From assembly GCA_050847315.1 (NCBI GenBank), contig CP193791.1: a stretch of DNA of 64,000 nt; one strand, written 5' to 3'. Positions 1-8,708 of this stretch are shown here, in pieces (within the stretch, counting starts at the first letter, position 1; the number at the start of each line of letters is the position of its first letter). Made by a program: the position numbers and the translations under genes. The notes below the pieces were generated by a model that made no database searches, had not been told where the DNA came from, and was given only the letters and a program-made list of their open reading frames with translations. The stretch is from Cedecea sp000277545. GTDB lineage: Bacteria > Pseudomonadota > Gammaproteobacteria > Enterobacterales > Enterobacteriaceae.

Positions 1-692
1 TCGATTGTTTTGGTGAGCCTGGCGTTCAGGGTTTCACACTGCTCAAAGCTGTAATGGTTATCGGCGCGCAGATTCTCGAGTTTTTCCTGCAGGATCGCCA
101 CTTCCGCTTCCGCTTTGTAGCGCGCTTCCTGCTGGGTTTTAATCAGTTCGTCGGCGGCTTCCAGGCGCTGATGAAGCTCGGCCTTTTCCCGCTGATGTGT
201 CTCCAGCAGCCCGGAGCCGGACTCTTTCTGGCGGTTCAGCAGGCTTTTCAGCTCGTCGATTTCCCGCTGCATCACGCTGCGCACCAGGGCAGATTCTTTC
301 AGGTGCATTTCCTGACTGATATTCAGCGCTTTCTGGAGCTCTGTGACCTGTTTTTCATATCGTTGCAGGCGGGTGGTTGTTTCTACGGTGTTACCCTGAG
401 CGGAGCGCTGCTGGGCTTCTCGCAGCTGGGCAAGCAGGCTGGTGGAGAGTGACTCAGCTTCTCTCAGGCGACGGAGGGTTTCCGGCGAGTCCTGGTAAAC
501 CGTTTTGGTTTGCGGCGGTTTTTCACTGATGCGAACAAGATTAACGTTAACTAATGCTGCGCTAACCTCGGCCTGAATTTGCTCTTTATTATGCGCTTTC
601 ATACGGTTGCACGCGCTGGCAAGGAAGCTTGCGGCTTCGTTAGCGTTCGCCGTTGCAAAGGCTTTTTTTATCAGGTTCTGCACCAGGCTCAT
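1..692 (-). CDS. coiled-coil protein of unknown function (partial, 3' end outside window)
   Basis: The minus strand is open from an ATG at 692 to the left edge, so about 230 residues are visible and the C-terminus is missing. The N-terminus (MSLVQNLIKKAFATANANEA) and the next 15 residues resemble the short helical repeat of DUF2786-type proteins (I..L..KA..t.n.nEA..a...a..lm), but this is a weak visual match. From about residue 80 onward the chain is very rich in E, Q, K, L and R with heptad-like spacing, which predicts a long coiled coil. No catalytic motif, signal peptide or membrane segment is visible. I do not recognise a named family. The frame was checked at both ends and contains no stop. 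Confidence 0.7.
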   Translation of the reverse strand, partial: MSLVQNLIKKAFATANANEAASFLASACNRMKAHNKEQIQAEVSAALVNVNLVRISEKPPQTKTVYQDSPETLRRLREAESLSTSLLAQLREAQQRSAQGNTVETTTRLQRYEKQVTELQKALNISQEMHLKESALVRSVMQREIDELKSLLNRQKESGSGLLETHQREKAELHQRLEAADELIKTQQEARYKAEAEVAILQEKLENLRADNHYSFEQCETLNARLTKTI

Positions 693-1039
693 GTTGCCAG
701 TTTTCCTGTATCAAATGTTATTTGAGCGCCTTAACCCCGGTCGTTCCGCCGTCAGGCTATTGCCGCCGCCACCTTAAAAATATAACCAATAATCTCACTC
801 TCTAAATGCGGGAATCATCCTCCGCAGTGCATTTTTTTACTGTGCCGCGAAGTGTGATTAAGCCCCGAATTTTACAATACTTTTTATCACCATAAGAAGT
901 TCATAGGTGACATTGTTTCGGAATAGTACTATTTCTAAAGGTGCTCTGAGCGGTTAATTTTGATATAATTCGCCTCTGTTTTTCTAAAACCTTTTAAAAA
1001 ATAAGGCACTGGAAACGATCGATCCGACCAGGAGAGCTA
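693..1039. other. intergenic region between the coiled-coil gene and bax
   Basis: About 350 bases separate two divergent genes, so both promoters should lie here. A perfect -10-like TATAAT is present at 964-969 on the plus strand, about 75 bases before bax, but no convincing -35 element stands at the expected spacing. A ribosome binding site (AGGAGAGCTA) directly precedes the bax ATG. I see no RNA gene or repeat. Confidence 0.4.
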
Positions 1040-1876
1040 ATGATATCACCCCCATTTCGACGATTCGGGGCCGCGATACTCATGCTGCTGACCGTGGGCT
1101 TTTCAAGTCACGCGCTCGCCAGTAAACATGAGCCTAAATCGCACAGCAAGGCCCATATAACGAAAGTAAGCAGCAAGAAAGCGGTAAGCAGTAAACTGGC
1201 AAGTAGTAAAAAAGAGTATTCTCGCAATAGTGAAAATGGTTCGCTTCCTGATTTGCGAAAATACCCTTCCGGGACACCAAGGAAAAAAGCGTTTCTCCGG
1301 ACGGTCATGCCATATATTACCCGCCAAAATGCAGCGATAACTGCCGACCGTAACTGGTTGATTTCAAAGCAGTACGAAAAGCGCTGGTCGCCGACTGAGC
1401 GTGCACGTCTGAAAGAAATTACCCAGCGTTACAAGGTGGCGTGGCGCGGCAATACCAACCGTGTGCCGTGGAACAGCCTGCTGGAAAAAGTCGATATCAT
1501 TCCTACCAATATGGTGGCGACAATGGCAGCGGCGGAAAGCGGCTGGGGCACATCTAAACTTGCCCGCAGCAACAACAATCTGTTTGGCATGAAGTGCACC
1601 AAGCGCCATTGCAACAGCGAGCCCGGTAAAGTGAAAGGTTACCTGCATTACGGCTCTGTGAATGAAGGCGTGAATGCTTACGTCGCTAACCTGAATACCC
1701 ATCCGGCCTATTCTTCGTTCCGTAAAGAGCGTGCCAAGCTGCGCAAAGCGGATCAGGAAGTGACGGCTAATAATATGATTCACAAGCTGAAAGGGTATTC
1801 GGCGAAAGGCTCAAGCTATAATAACTTCCTGTTCGCGATGTATCAGAGCAACCAGCGTTTAATGCTGCCGAATTAA
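1040..1876 (+). CDS. bax: Bax, peptidoglycan-hydrolase-like (glucosaminidase fold) protein
   Basis: The 278-residue product matches E. coli Bax (274 residues). It has an N-terminal signal-like hydrophobic segment (about residues 10-28), a Ser/Lys-rich low-complexity stretch (about 30-70), then a glucosaminidase-type domain (about 75-275). The domain contains the family block AAAESGWGTSKLARSNNN, whose Glu is the expected catalytic acid, and a LNTHPAYSSFR block. Location is probably the cell envelope. Its position beside xylR, convergent and separated by a strong terminator, is the same as in E. coli. The start follows an AGGAG Shine-Dalgarno. Substrate and physiological role are not established for this family member. 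Confidence 0.93.
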   Translation: MISPPFRRFGAAILMLLTVGFSSHALASKHEPKSHSKAHITKVSSKKAVSSKLASSKKEYSRNSENGSLPDLRKYPSGTPRKKAFLRTVMPYITRQNAAITADRNWLISKQYEKRWSPTERARLKEITQRYKVAWRGNTNRVPWNSLLEKVDIIPTNMVATMAAAESGWGTSKLARSNNNLFGMKCTKRHCNSEPGKVKGYLHYGSVNEGVNAYVANLNTHPAYSSFRKERAKLRKADQEVTANNMIHKLKGYSAKGSSYNNFLFAMYQSNQRLMLPN

Positions 1877-1900
1877 TTTTCATTGCCTGAATGAAATAAA

Positions 1901-1924
1901 CAATGCCCTCTTCGGAGGGCATTG
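1901..1924. terminator. bidirectional terminator between bax and xylR
   Basis: A perfect 10-bp inverted repeat (CAATGCCCTC/GAGGGCATTG) is closed by a TTCG tetraloop and flanked by A-rich and T-rich sequence. It lies between two convergent genes and can serve both. Confidence 0.85.
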
Positions 1925-1936
1925 TTATTTAGAGGT

Positions 1937-3115
1937 TTAAACTAAAATTTCGCTAAAGCGATCGCGGTGTTCTTTAGGCGTGGCGTCATACTCTTTTTTA
2001 AATACCGAATAGAAATATTGCAAAGACGGGTAGCCGCACATCTGTGATATTTCATTGATAGATAGAGAAGTTGAAATCAGTAGGCTGCGCGCTTTTTCCA
2101 GTTTTTCGGCGTGGATTACCGCGTGAATCGTCTCGCCGACCTCTTCTTTAAAACGTTTCTCCAGGTTCGAACGTGAGATCCCGACCGCATCCAGCACTTG
2201 TTCGACCTTGATCCCTTTGCAGGCGTGATTGCGGATGTAGTGCATCGCCTGGATTACCGCCGGGTCATGCAGCGAGCGATAATCCGTGGAGCGGCGTTCC
2301 ACAACCCTCACCGGCGGCACTAGCACACGCTGGAGCGGCAGGATTTCGCTGTCCAGCAGGCGGTGTAGCAGTTTGGCGGCCTGGTAGCCCATCTGACGCG
2401 TACCCTGCGCTACTGACGAAAGCGCGACCCGCGATAAATAACGGGTCAGCTCCTCGTTATCGATGCCGATAACGCAAAGCTTTTCCGGGACGGGGATATG
2501 CAGGTGCTCGCAGACCTGCAGCAGGTGTCGGGCTCGGGCGTCCGTGACCGCAATAATGCCGGTTTGCGGCGGCAGCGTTTGTACCCAGTCCGCCAGGCGG
2601 TTTTGGGCGTGCTGCCAGTTTTCTGGTGCCGTTTCTATGCCCTGATAAATCACGCCCCGGTACTTTTCCTTCGCAACCAATTGACGAAAAGCGTGCTCTC
2701 GTTCGGCCGCCCAACGTTTGCCGCTCGAGCCGGGCAACCCATAAAACGCAAAACGCTGCACGCCTTTCTCCTTCAGGTGCAGGAAGGCGCTTTCCACCAG
2801 CGCGTGGTTGTCGGTCGCGATGTAATGCACTGCGGGATAGTGCTCCGGCGTGTGGTAGGAGCCACCGACGCCGACAATCGGGACTTCGGCGCCTTCCAGC
2901 AAGTGTTCAATCTCCCGATCGTCAAAATCGGCAATCACGCCGTCGCCCAGCCACTCTTTGATATTATCGATCCGGGCGCGAAAGTCCTCTTCGATAAAAA
3001 TGTCCCATTCTGACTGAGAGGCCTGCAAATATTCCCCCACGCCTTCGACTACCTGACGGTCATAGACTTTATTGGCGTTGAATAGCAGCGTAATGCGATG
3101 ACGTTTCTCAAACAT
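1937..3115 (-). CDS. xylR: XylR, D-xylose-responsive transcriptional activator
   Basis: The 392-residue length equals E. coli XylR. The N-terminal two thirds (about 1-275) is a LacI/periplasmic-binding-protein-like sugar sensor that starts with FEKRHRITLLFNANKVYDRQ. The C-terminal 100 residues are an AraC-type double helix-turn-helix, including VGISRSNLEKRFKEEVG and ISQMCGYPSLQYFYSVFKKE. In E. coli the protein binds D-xylose and activates the divergent xylA and xylF promoters together with CRP. The same target layout is present here (xylF/xylA divergence at 6970-7340). It is the last gene after xylFGH in the same orientation, 110 bases behind xylH, so it may be read both with the operon and from its own promoter. 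Confidence 0.97.
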   Translation of the reverse strand: MFEKRHRITLLFNANKVYDRQVVEGVGEYLQASQSEWDIFIEEDFRARIDNIKEWLGDGVIADFDDREIEHLLEGAEVPIVGVGGSYHTPEHYPAVHYIATDNHALVESAFLHLKEKGVQRFAFYGLPGSSGKRWAAEREHAFRQLVAKEKYRGVIYQGIETAPENWQHAQNRLADWVQTLPPQTGIIAVTDARARHLLQVCEHLHIPVPEKLCVIGIDNEELTRYLSRVALSSVAQGTRQMGYQAAKLLHRLLDSEILPLQRVLVPPVRVVERRSTDYRSLHDPAVIQAMHYIRNHACKGIKVEQVLDAVGISRSNLEKRFKEEVGETIHAVIHAEKLEKARSLLISTSLSINEISQMCGYPSLQYFYSVFKKEYDATPKEHRDRFSEILV

Positions 3116-3169
3116 GCCGATAGTTTCCCGTAGCTAACCAGATGTCTGCATATCACAGCCGCGAGCGAG

Positions 3170-3188
3170 CCGGGGAACGCCACCCCGG
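3170..3188 (-). other. hairpin in the xylH-xylR gap
   Basis: A GC stem (CCGGGG/CCCCGG) with a 7-base loop lies between xylH and xylR. It has no following T-tract, so it is more likely an RNA-processing or attenuation element that lowers xylR relative to the transporter than a full terminator. This is inference from structure only. Confidence 0.35.
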
Positions 3189-3225
3189 CATTGTGATCGT
3201 TTGCACGTTTTGCCCGCCAGGCACA

Positions 3226-4407
3226 TTACGCCCGGCGTTTGGTCGCAGAATCCATCCACACCGCGAGCAGCAAAATGGCGCCTTTCACTATGTACTGCCA
3301 GAAGGTCGGGACGTCCATCATGCTCATGCCGTTGTCGAGCGAAGCCATAATAAATGCCCCCATCACCGCACCGGCAACGCTGCCGATACCACCCGCCAGG
3401 CTGGTTCCACCAATAACACAGGCGGCAATGGCATCCAGTTCGGCGATGTTCCCGGCGGAAGGTGAGCCTGCTCCGAGGCGCGAGCTAAGAATCAGCCCGG
3501 CAATCGCCACCATCAGGCCGTTTATAGCAAACACCGCTAGCTTGGTACGTTCAACGTTGATTCCCGAAAGGCGCGCAGCATCAATATTGCCGCCGATGGC
3601 GTAGATGCGGCGGCCAAACGCAGTTCGGGTAGCCATAAACATCCCGGCGAGCAGCAGCAGCGCAAGGATCAGTACCGGCGTGGGAACGCCGCGATAGTCG
3701 TTCAACAGCCAGATGGCGCCGAGTACGATCACGGCGGTGATTGCCTGGCGGCCAACAAAGCCACCCGACGCGGGCGCGGCAAGGCCCAGAGCCTGACGGC
3801 GAATACGTAGCCGCCATTGCCAGGCAATAAAGCCCATCAAACCGATAACGCCAACGGTAAAGCCAATGCCGTCTGACAGGTAGCTTTGCCCGATTTGCGA
3901 CATGGCTCCGCTGGTGGGCGACACGGTGGTGCCATTGGTGATGCCGATTAAAATTCCCCGAAACGCCAGCATACCCGCGAGCGTGACGATAAACGACGGC
4001 ACTTTGCGATAGGCAATCCACCATCCGTTCCATGCCCCGAGAACCAGGCCCAGGGCCAGCGTGACAACAATCGTGAGTGGCAGAGGCCAGCCGAGCCAGA
4101 CGTCAAAAATGGCCGCTACGCCGCCCAGAAGACCCATCATTGAGCCAACCGAGAGGTCGATTTCAGCCGAAATAATGACGAACACCATGCCCACCGCGAG
4201 GATGCCGGTAATGGCCGTTTGCCGAAGGAGGTTGGAGACGTTGCGGGCGCTCAGGTAAGCGCCGTCCGTTTGCCACGTAAAGAACAGCATGATGACCAGG
4301 ATGGCGGCAATCATGACAAAAACCTGCAAATTCAGCGATTTTAATGCTCTAACGGAGGCGCGGCCTGGTGCCGTCAGTTTCATTTCAGACAAATTGCTTT
4401 TCGACAT
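3226..4407 (-). CDS. xylH: XylH, D-xylose ABC transporter permease
   Basis: This is a 393-residue polytopic inner-membrane protein, nearly collinear with E. coli XylH from MSKSN to the last residues (SATKRRA). It belongs to the BPD_transp_2 (ribose/xylose-type) permease family and shows about ten hydrophobic segments plus the family blocks AEIDLSVGSMMGL and AAVCVIGGTSLAGGIGS-like sequence near the C-terminus. It forms the channel for XylF-delivered xylose, powered by XylG. I place the start at 4407 because it gives the E. coli length and has AGGAGTGA upstream. An in-frame ATG three codons earlier is possible. Its start overlaps the end of xylG by 23 bases, suggesting translational coupling. 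Confidence 0.96.
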   Translation of the reverse strand: MSKSNLSEMKLTAPGRASVRALKSLNLQVFVMIAAILVIMLFFTWQTDGAYLSARNVSNLLRQTAITGILAVGMVFVIISAEIDLSVGSMMGLLGGVAAIFDVWLGWPLPLTIVVTLALGLVLGAWNGWWIAYRKVPSFIVTLAGMLAFRGILIGITNGTTVSPTSGAMSQIGQSYLSDGIGFTVGVIGLMGFIAWQWRLRIRRQALGLAAPASGGFVGRQAITAVIVLGAIWLLNDYRGVPTPVLILALLLLAGMFMATRTAFGRRIYAIGGNIDAARLSGINVERTKLAVFAINGLMVAIAGLILSSRLGAGSPSAGNIAELDAIAACVIGGTSLAGGIGSVAGAVMGAFIMASLDNGMSMMDVPTFWQYIVKGAILLLAVWMDSATKRRA

Positions 4408-5926
4408 GGGGGTCACTCCTCAGGGCGGCTTCCATGACCTTTTCCTGGGTCAGATTATGGTTAATCAAATCGGCTTTAATGCGGCCTTCGTGCATCACCA
4501 GTACGCGATCGCTCAGGCCGAGCACTTCCGGTAGTTCAGAGGAGATGACAATGACGGCGATCCCCTGCTGCACCAGTTGATTGATAAGTTTGTAGATCTC
4601 GTATTTCGCGCCAATGTCGATGCCTAGAGTGGGTTCATCGAGTATCAGGATGCGCGGATTGAGCAGCAGGCAGCGGGCAAGAATTGCTTTTTGCTGGTTC
4701 CCACCGCTCAGGCGGCCAATCGCCAGGCTGGGCGATGACGTTTTGACTTTCAGGCGTGTCAGCGACTGCAGCATGCAGTGCTGCTCTTGCGCTTCATCTA
4801 GGCTGTTTAGTGCGCCAGTAAACTGACTCAATGCGGCAAGCGTGATGTTTTGCCCCACGGCCATGACCGGCACGATGCCGTCCTTCTTACGATCTTCCGG
4901 CACCATGGCGATGCCGTGAGCGATAGCCTGCTGACAGTTATTGATACGAACCTGCTGCCCATCGATGTAGATATTTCCTTCCCAGCGCCCCTGCCAAACG
5001 CCAAACAGACACTGCACCGCCTCGGTTCTTCCGGCCCCGACCAAACCGGCAATGCCCAGGATTTCCCCTTTTCGCAGAGAAAAAGAGGCATCGTTGACCC
5101 GCTTGATGTGCCGGTTGACCGGGTGCCATGCGGTCAGGTGTTCGACGCGGAGGATCTCATCGCCGGTTTGGTGAGGTTCGCTGGGGTACAGCGCCGTCAG
5201 TTCCCGGCCAACCATCATGGTGATGATATCGTCCTCGCTCATCTGCTTAGCTTCGCGGGTGCCGATGGGCTGCCCGTCGCGAATCACGCAGATGGTGTCG
5301 GAAATGGCTTTAACTTCATTGAGCTTGTGGGAGATATAAATACAGGCGATGCCGTGCGCCTGCAGATCGCGAATTATCCCGAGCAGTACGGCGGTTTCCT
5401 GCTCGGTGAGCGAAGCGGTGGGTTCGTCCAGAATCAGCAACCGCACCTGCTTGTTCAGCGCCTTCGCGATCTCAACCAATTGTTGCTGCCCCAGCCCTAA
5501 ATCTCCTACGTGAGTTTCCGGGGAGTGCGTAAGGTTCACCTGGGCAAGCAGCTTCTGGCAGCGTAACGTCATGGCATCGAAGTCGAGCAGGCCGTGGCGC
5601 GTAATTTCTACGCCGAGGAAGATGTTTTCCAGCACCGTAAGATGCTTCACCAGCGCCAGCTCCTGATGAATGATGGCGATGCCTTTGCGCTCAGTGTCGC
5701 GAATATGACTCGCCTGCAGCGGCTCACCGGCAAACCAGATCTCACCTTCATAGCTGCCGTGAGGGTAAATACCACACAGCACTTTCATCAGCGTGGATTT
5801 GCCCGAGCCATTTTCACCGCACAGCGACATCACTTCTCCAGCGTCCAGGGCCAGACTCACGTTATCCACGGCTTTTACTTGCCCAAAGGATTTGGTGATG
5901 TTTTTCATTTCCAACAAATGAGGCAT
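4385..5926 (-). CDS. xylG: XylG, D-xylose ABC transporter double ATPase
   Basis: The 513-residue cytoplasmic protein has two fused ABC ATPase domains, as in RbsA/AraG/XylG. Domain 1 (about 1-245) has Walker A GENGSGKST, signature LGLGQQQLVEIAKAL and Walker B LLILDEPTAS. Domain 2 (about 255-505) has a degenerate Walker A-like GLVGAGRTE, signature LSGGNQQKAILARCL and Walker B ILILDEPTLGID. Length equals E. coli XylG. It powers xylose import with XylH and XylF. It lies between xylF (50 bases upstream) and xylH (overlapping) in one operon under XylR and CRP. Confidence 0.97.
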   Translation of the reverse strand: MPHLLEMKNITKSFGQVKAVDNVSLALDAGEVMSLCGENGSGKSTLMKVLCGIYPHGSYEGEIWFAGEPLQASHIRDTERKGIAIIHQELALVKHLTVLENIFLGVEITRHGLLDFDAMTLRCQKLLAQVNLTHSPETHVGDLGLGQQQLVEIAKALNKQVRLLILDEPTASLTEQETAVLLGIIRDLQAHGIACIYISHKLNEVKAISDTICVIRDGQPIGTREAKQMSEDDIITMMVGRELTALYPSEPHQTGDEILRVEHLTAWHPVNRHIKRVNDASFSLRKGEILGIAGLVGAGRTEAVQCLFGVWQGRWEGNIYIDGQQVRINNCQQAIAHGIAMVPEDRKKDGIVPVMAVGQNITLAALSQFTGALNSLDEAQEQHCMLQSLTRLKVKTSSPSLAIGRLSGGNQQKAILARCLLLNPRILILDEPTLGIDIGAKYEIYKLINQLVQQGIAVIVISSELPEVLGLSDRVLVMHEGRIKADLINHNLTQEKVMEAALRSDPHVEKQFV

Positions 5927-5950
5927 AAGGCTCCTCCTGGTGAAAGAGAA

Positions 5951-5970
5951 GGCCCGCGTATGCGCAGGCC
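5951..5970 (-). other. intercistronic hairpin after xylF
   Basis: A near-perfect 8-bp stem (GGCCCGCG/CGCAGGCC, one mismatch) with a 4-base loop lies in the 50-base gap between xylF and xylG. Such hairpins behind binding-protein genes commonly stabilise the upstream mRNA, so XylF is made in excess over XylGH. That role is inferred. Confidence 0.4.
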
Positions 5971-5976
5971 CGGTGG

Positions 5977-6969
5977 CTACAGATCGCTCTTTTTGTGGAA
6001 ACCGTCGGCAATGACGGTGCTGTCGATATTGGTTTTTTCCACCTCAATAGGCGTCAGGAGGCGGGAGGGAACATCTTTCAGGCCATTATTCAATGTGGCA
6101 TCTGCGGCTGGTTGTTTACCTTCCCCCAGATCGACGGCAATTTCGGCGGCGGTATCTGCCAGTTTGGTAATAGGTTTATAGACGGTCATTGTTTGGGTAC
6201 CGGCAATAATGCGCTTAATGCCCGCGAGATCGGCATCCTGACCTGAAATAGCCACTTTCCCCGCCAGCCCCTGCGCGCTAAGCGCCTGAATTGCACCGCC
6301 CGCAGTGGCGTCGTTGGAGGCGACAACGGCATCAATCTTGTTATTGTTCGCGGTCAGGGCATTTTCCATAATTTTCAGCGCGTTTTCCGGCAGCCAGCCG
6401 TCAACCCACTGATCGCCGACGACTTTAATTTTTCCATCGTCGATATAAGGCTTTAATACTTTCATCTGCCCGGCGCGGAATAATTTCGCATTATTATCCA
6501 CCGGCGAACCGCCCATTAAGAAGTAATTCCCCTGCGGCACTTTACTCACAATGCTTTTTGCTTGTAATTCACCGACTTTTTCATTGTCGAAAGAAATATA
6601 AAAATCAATGTCAGCATTATTAATCATGCGGTCGTAGGCGAGCACTTTAATGCCTTCGCGTTTAGCTTCTGCAACCACGTTACTTAATACCTGGCCGTTG
6701 TAGGGGATAATCACTAATACATCAACACCGCGGTTAATCATATTTTCAATTTGCGACATCTGGGTTTCTTCGTTGCCATTAGCGGACTGGACAAAAACTT
6801 TCGCCCCCAACGATTCCGCCTTTTTCACAAAAATATCGCGATCTTTTTGCCAGCGCTCCAGACGAAGGTCGTCAATCGCCATACCGATTTTCACTTCTTT
6901 TGCGATGCCGCTTACGCTGGTCAGGATAAGTGAGGCGCATAGCGTAACTAAGATGTTCTTTATCTTCAT
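5977..6969 (-). CDS. xylF: XylF, periplasmic D-xylose-binding protein
   Basis: The 330-residue product starts with a Sec signal peptide (MKIKNILVTLCASLILTSVS, cleavage after about residue 23) followed by the mature start KEVKIGMAIDDLRLERW. The rest is a type I periplasmic binding protein with two lobes, with family blocks ANGNEETQMSQIENMI and VVASNDATAGGAIQAL. Length equals E. coli XylF. It captures xylose in the periplasm and hands it to XylHG. It is the first gene of the xylFGH(R) operon and faces xylA across the shared control region. Confidence 0.97.
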   Translation of the reverse strand: MKIKNILVTLCASLILTSVSGIAKEVKIGMAIDDLRLERWQKDRDIFVKKAESLGAKVFVQSANGNEETQMSQIENMINRGVDVLVIIPYNGQVLSNVVAEAKREGIKVLAYDRMINNADIDFYISFDNEKVGELQAKSIVSKVPQGNYFLMGGSPVDNNAKLFRAGQMKVLKPYIDDGKIKVVGDQWVDGWLPENALKIMENALTANNNKIDAVVASNDATAGGAIQALSAQGLAGKVAISGQDADLAGIKRIIAGTQTMTVYKPITKLADTAAEIAVDLGEGKQPAADATLNNGLKDVPSRLLTPIEVEKTNIDSTVIADGFHKKSDL

Positions 6970-7210
6970 GTTATTTACCTGTAGGGGGAAAGTGGCTTAT
7001 CGGAATAAAGAGTGATTCATATCAGCAGACGGTTTGAATTGTTATCGTTCATGGAGAAAGCATCAATTACTGATTTTTATCTTCGCGTTATGTTTTTTTG
7101 TTTAATCGTAAAATTATGATGGCGATCTGATTTCATATTGAATGACCAGCCTGTTGCACTAATTTATGGAAGCAGTTACGCGATGTTTGTTTATTATTTT
7201 ATTCGTTTTT

Positions 7211-7226
7211 TGCGAGGTGACGCACA
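7211..7226 (+). promoter_or_regulatory. CRP-cAMP site of the xyl divergent region
   Basis: TGCGA-N6-GCACA matches the CRP consensus TGTGA-N6-TCACA at 8 of 10 positions. It sits where E. coli has its shared xyl CRP site, just upstream of the xylA XylR operator. It implies catabolite repression of xylose use. Confidence 0.75.
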
Positions 7227-7273
7227 TTTGAGTATTCTCTCAATCCCAGAGTGAAATAACGTAATTGAGCAAC
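7227..7273 (+). promoter_or_regulatory. XylR operator upstream of xylA
   Basis: Two directly repeated AT-rich half-sites (around TTGAGTATTCTCTCAAT and GTGAAATAACGTAATTGAG) follow the CRP site with the same spacing as the E. coli xylA operator. AraC-type XylR dimers bind such direct repeats. The exact base limits are inferred from similarity. Confidence 0.6.
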
Positions 7274-7340
7274 CGTCAGGGAAAACTCAGGATGAGCTGA
7301 CCAGCTATCCTGCCGCAGTTTTCTGATGACGGAGTTAACT

Positions 7341-8663
7341 ATGCAAGCTTATTTCGACCAACTCGATCGCGTGCGTTTTGAAGGCCCTAAAACCACCAAC
7401 CCACTGGCGTTTCGTCACTACAATCCGGATGCATTAATTCTTGGAAAACGCATGGAAGAGCACCTGCGTTTTGCGGCCTGCTACTGGCACACATTCTGCT
7501 GGACGGGCGCGGATATGTTCGGCGTGAGTGCTTTCGAACGCCCGTGGCAGCAGGCCGGAGACGCTATGGCGCTTGCGAAGCGCAAGGCCGACGTGGCGTT
7601 TGAGTTTTTCCAGAAACTGGGCGTGCCGTATTACTGTTTTCATGATGTTGACGTGTCGCCTGAAGGCTCGTCGCTTAAGGAATACCTGAACAATTTTGCA
7701 CAGATGACGGAAGTCCTGGCGCAAAAACAACAGGACAGCGGCGTGAAGCTGCTGTGGGGCACGGCTAACTGCTTTACCCACCCTCGCTACGGCGCTGGGG
7801 CAGCAACGAATCCCGATCCCGAAGTGTTTACCTGGGCGGCGACGCAAGTCGTGACGGCAATGAACGCCACGCATCAACTGGGCGGGGAAAACTATGTGCT
7901 ATGGGGCGGGCGTGAAGGGTATGAAACCCTGCTGAATACCGACCTGCGGCAGGAGCGCGAGCAAATTGGGCGCTTTATGCAAATGGTCGTTGAGCACAAG
8001 CATAAAATCGGCTTCCGTGGCACGTTGCTTATCGAACCGAAGCCGCAGGAACCGACCAAGCATCAGTACGATTACGACGTGGCGACGGTCTACGGCTTCC
8101 TGAAGCAGTTTGGTCTCGAAAAAGAGATAAAGGTTAACATTGAGGCTAACCACGCGACGCTCGCCGGTCACTCATTCCACCACGAAATCGCCAGCGCGAT
8201 TGCACTGGGTATTTTTGGCTCGGTGGATGCTAACCGGGGCGATCCGCAGCTGGGCTGGGATACCGATCAGTTCCCGAACAGCGTCGAGGAAAATGCGCTG
8301 GTGATGTATGAGATCCTGAAAGCTGGCGGGTTCACGACGGGTGGCCTGAACTTTGACGCCAAAGTGCGCCGCCAGAGTACCGACAAATATGACCTGTTTT
8401 ATGGTCATATCGGCGCCATGGATACGATGGCGCTGGCGCTGAAAGTGGCTGCCCGCATGGTTGAAGACGGCGAGCTTGATAAACGTGTCGCCAAACGCTA
8501 CGCCGGGTGGAATAGTGAGCTGGGCCAGCAAATTCTTAAAGGGCAGATATCGCTCACGCAGCTGGCGCAGTACGCTGAGCAGCACAAGCTGGCCCCGCAG
8601 CATCAAAGCGGGCATCAGGAGCGGCTGGAAAACCTGATTAACCACTATTTGTTCGATAACTAA
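7341..8663 (+). CDS. xylA: XylA, D-xylose isomerase
   Basis: The 440-residue enzyme interconverts D-xylose and D-xylulose in the cytoplasm, the first step of xylose catabolism. His101 and Asp104 in CFHDVDVSPEG form the ring-opening pair. The metal-ligand blocks LLIEPKPQEPTKHQYD, NIEANHATLAGHSFHHE and GGLNFDAKVRRQSTDKYD are intact. I chose the ATG at 7341 over one five codons upstream because it gives exactly the E. coli length and has CGGAG before it. It is the first gene of xylAB and faces xylF. Confidence 0.98.
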   Translation: MQAYFDQLDRVRFEGPKTTNPLAFRHYNPDALILGKRMEEHLRFAACYWHTFCWTGADMFGVSAFERPWQQAGDAMALAKRKADVAFEFFQKLGVPYYCFHDVDVSPEGSSLKEYLNNFAQMTEVLAQKQQDSGVKLLWGTANCFTHPRYGAGAATNPDPEVFTWAATQVVTAMNATHQLGGENYVLWGGREGYETLLNTDLRQEREQIGRFMQMVVEHKHKIGFRGTLLIEPKPQEPTKHQYDYDVATVYGFLKQFGLEKEIKVNIEANHATLAGHSFHHEIASAIALGIFGSVDANRGDPQLGWDTDQFPNSVEENALVMYEILKAGGFTTGGLNFDAKVRRQSTDKYDLFYGHIGAMDTMALALKVAARMVEDGELDKRVAKRYAGWNSELGQQILKGQISLTQLAQYAEQHKLAPQHQSGHQERLENLINHYLFDN

Positions 8664-8671
8664 ACTTGCCT

Positions 8672-8691
8672 GCGCCGCTGAAAAGCGGCGC
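8672..8691 (+). other. xylA-xylB intercistronic hairpin
   Basis: A perfect 8-bp stem (GCGCCGCT/AGCGGCGC) with a GAAA tetraloop lies between xylA and xylB, ending about 9 bases before the xylB Shine-Dalgarno. There is no T-tract, so it is probably an mRNA-stability or partial-attenuation element. Confidence 0.5.
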
Positions 8692-8708
8692 GATATTAAG
8701 GAGCTACC

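Larger units (their letters stand above)
6970..7340. promoter_or_regulatory. divergent xylF/xylA control region
   Basis: These 371 bases hold both xylose promoters. The xylA half is clearly related to the E. coli xylA promoter: a CRP site, then two direct XylR half-sites, then the xylA leader. The xylF half (about 7020-7140) is AT-rich with repeated CAATTA/TGATTTTT-like words that may be the second XylR site. I could not define its limits. Confidence 0.75.

Noticed and set aside
54..452. 132-codon open frame on the plus strand at the left edge
   Set aside because: Opposite the coiled-coil gene whose frame is open over the whole region with a good start. The plus frame is Phe/Leu-rich shadow sequence.
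3190..3225. possible CRP site in the xylH-xylR gap (TGCAA...TCACA)
   Set aside because: The spacer is four bases and not six, so it does not fit the consensus.
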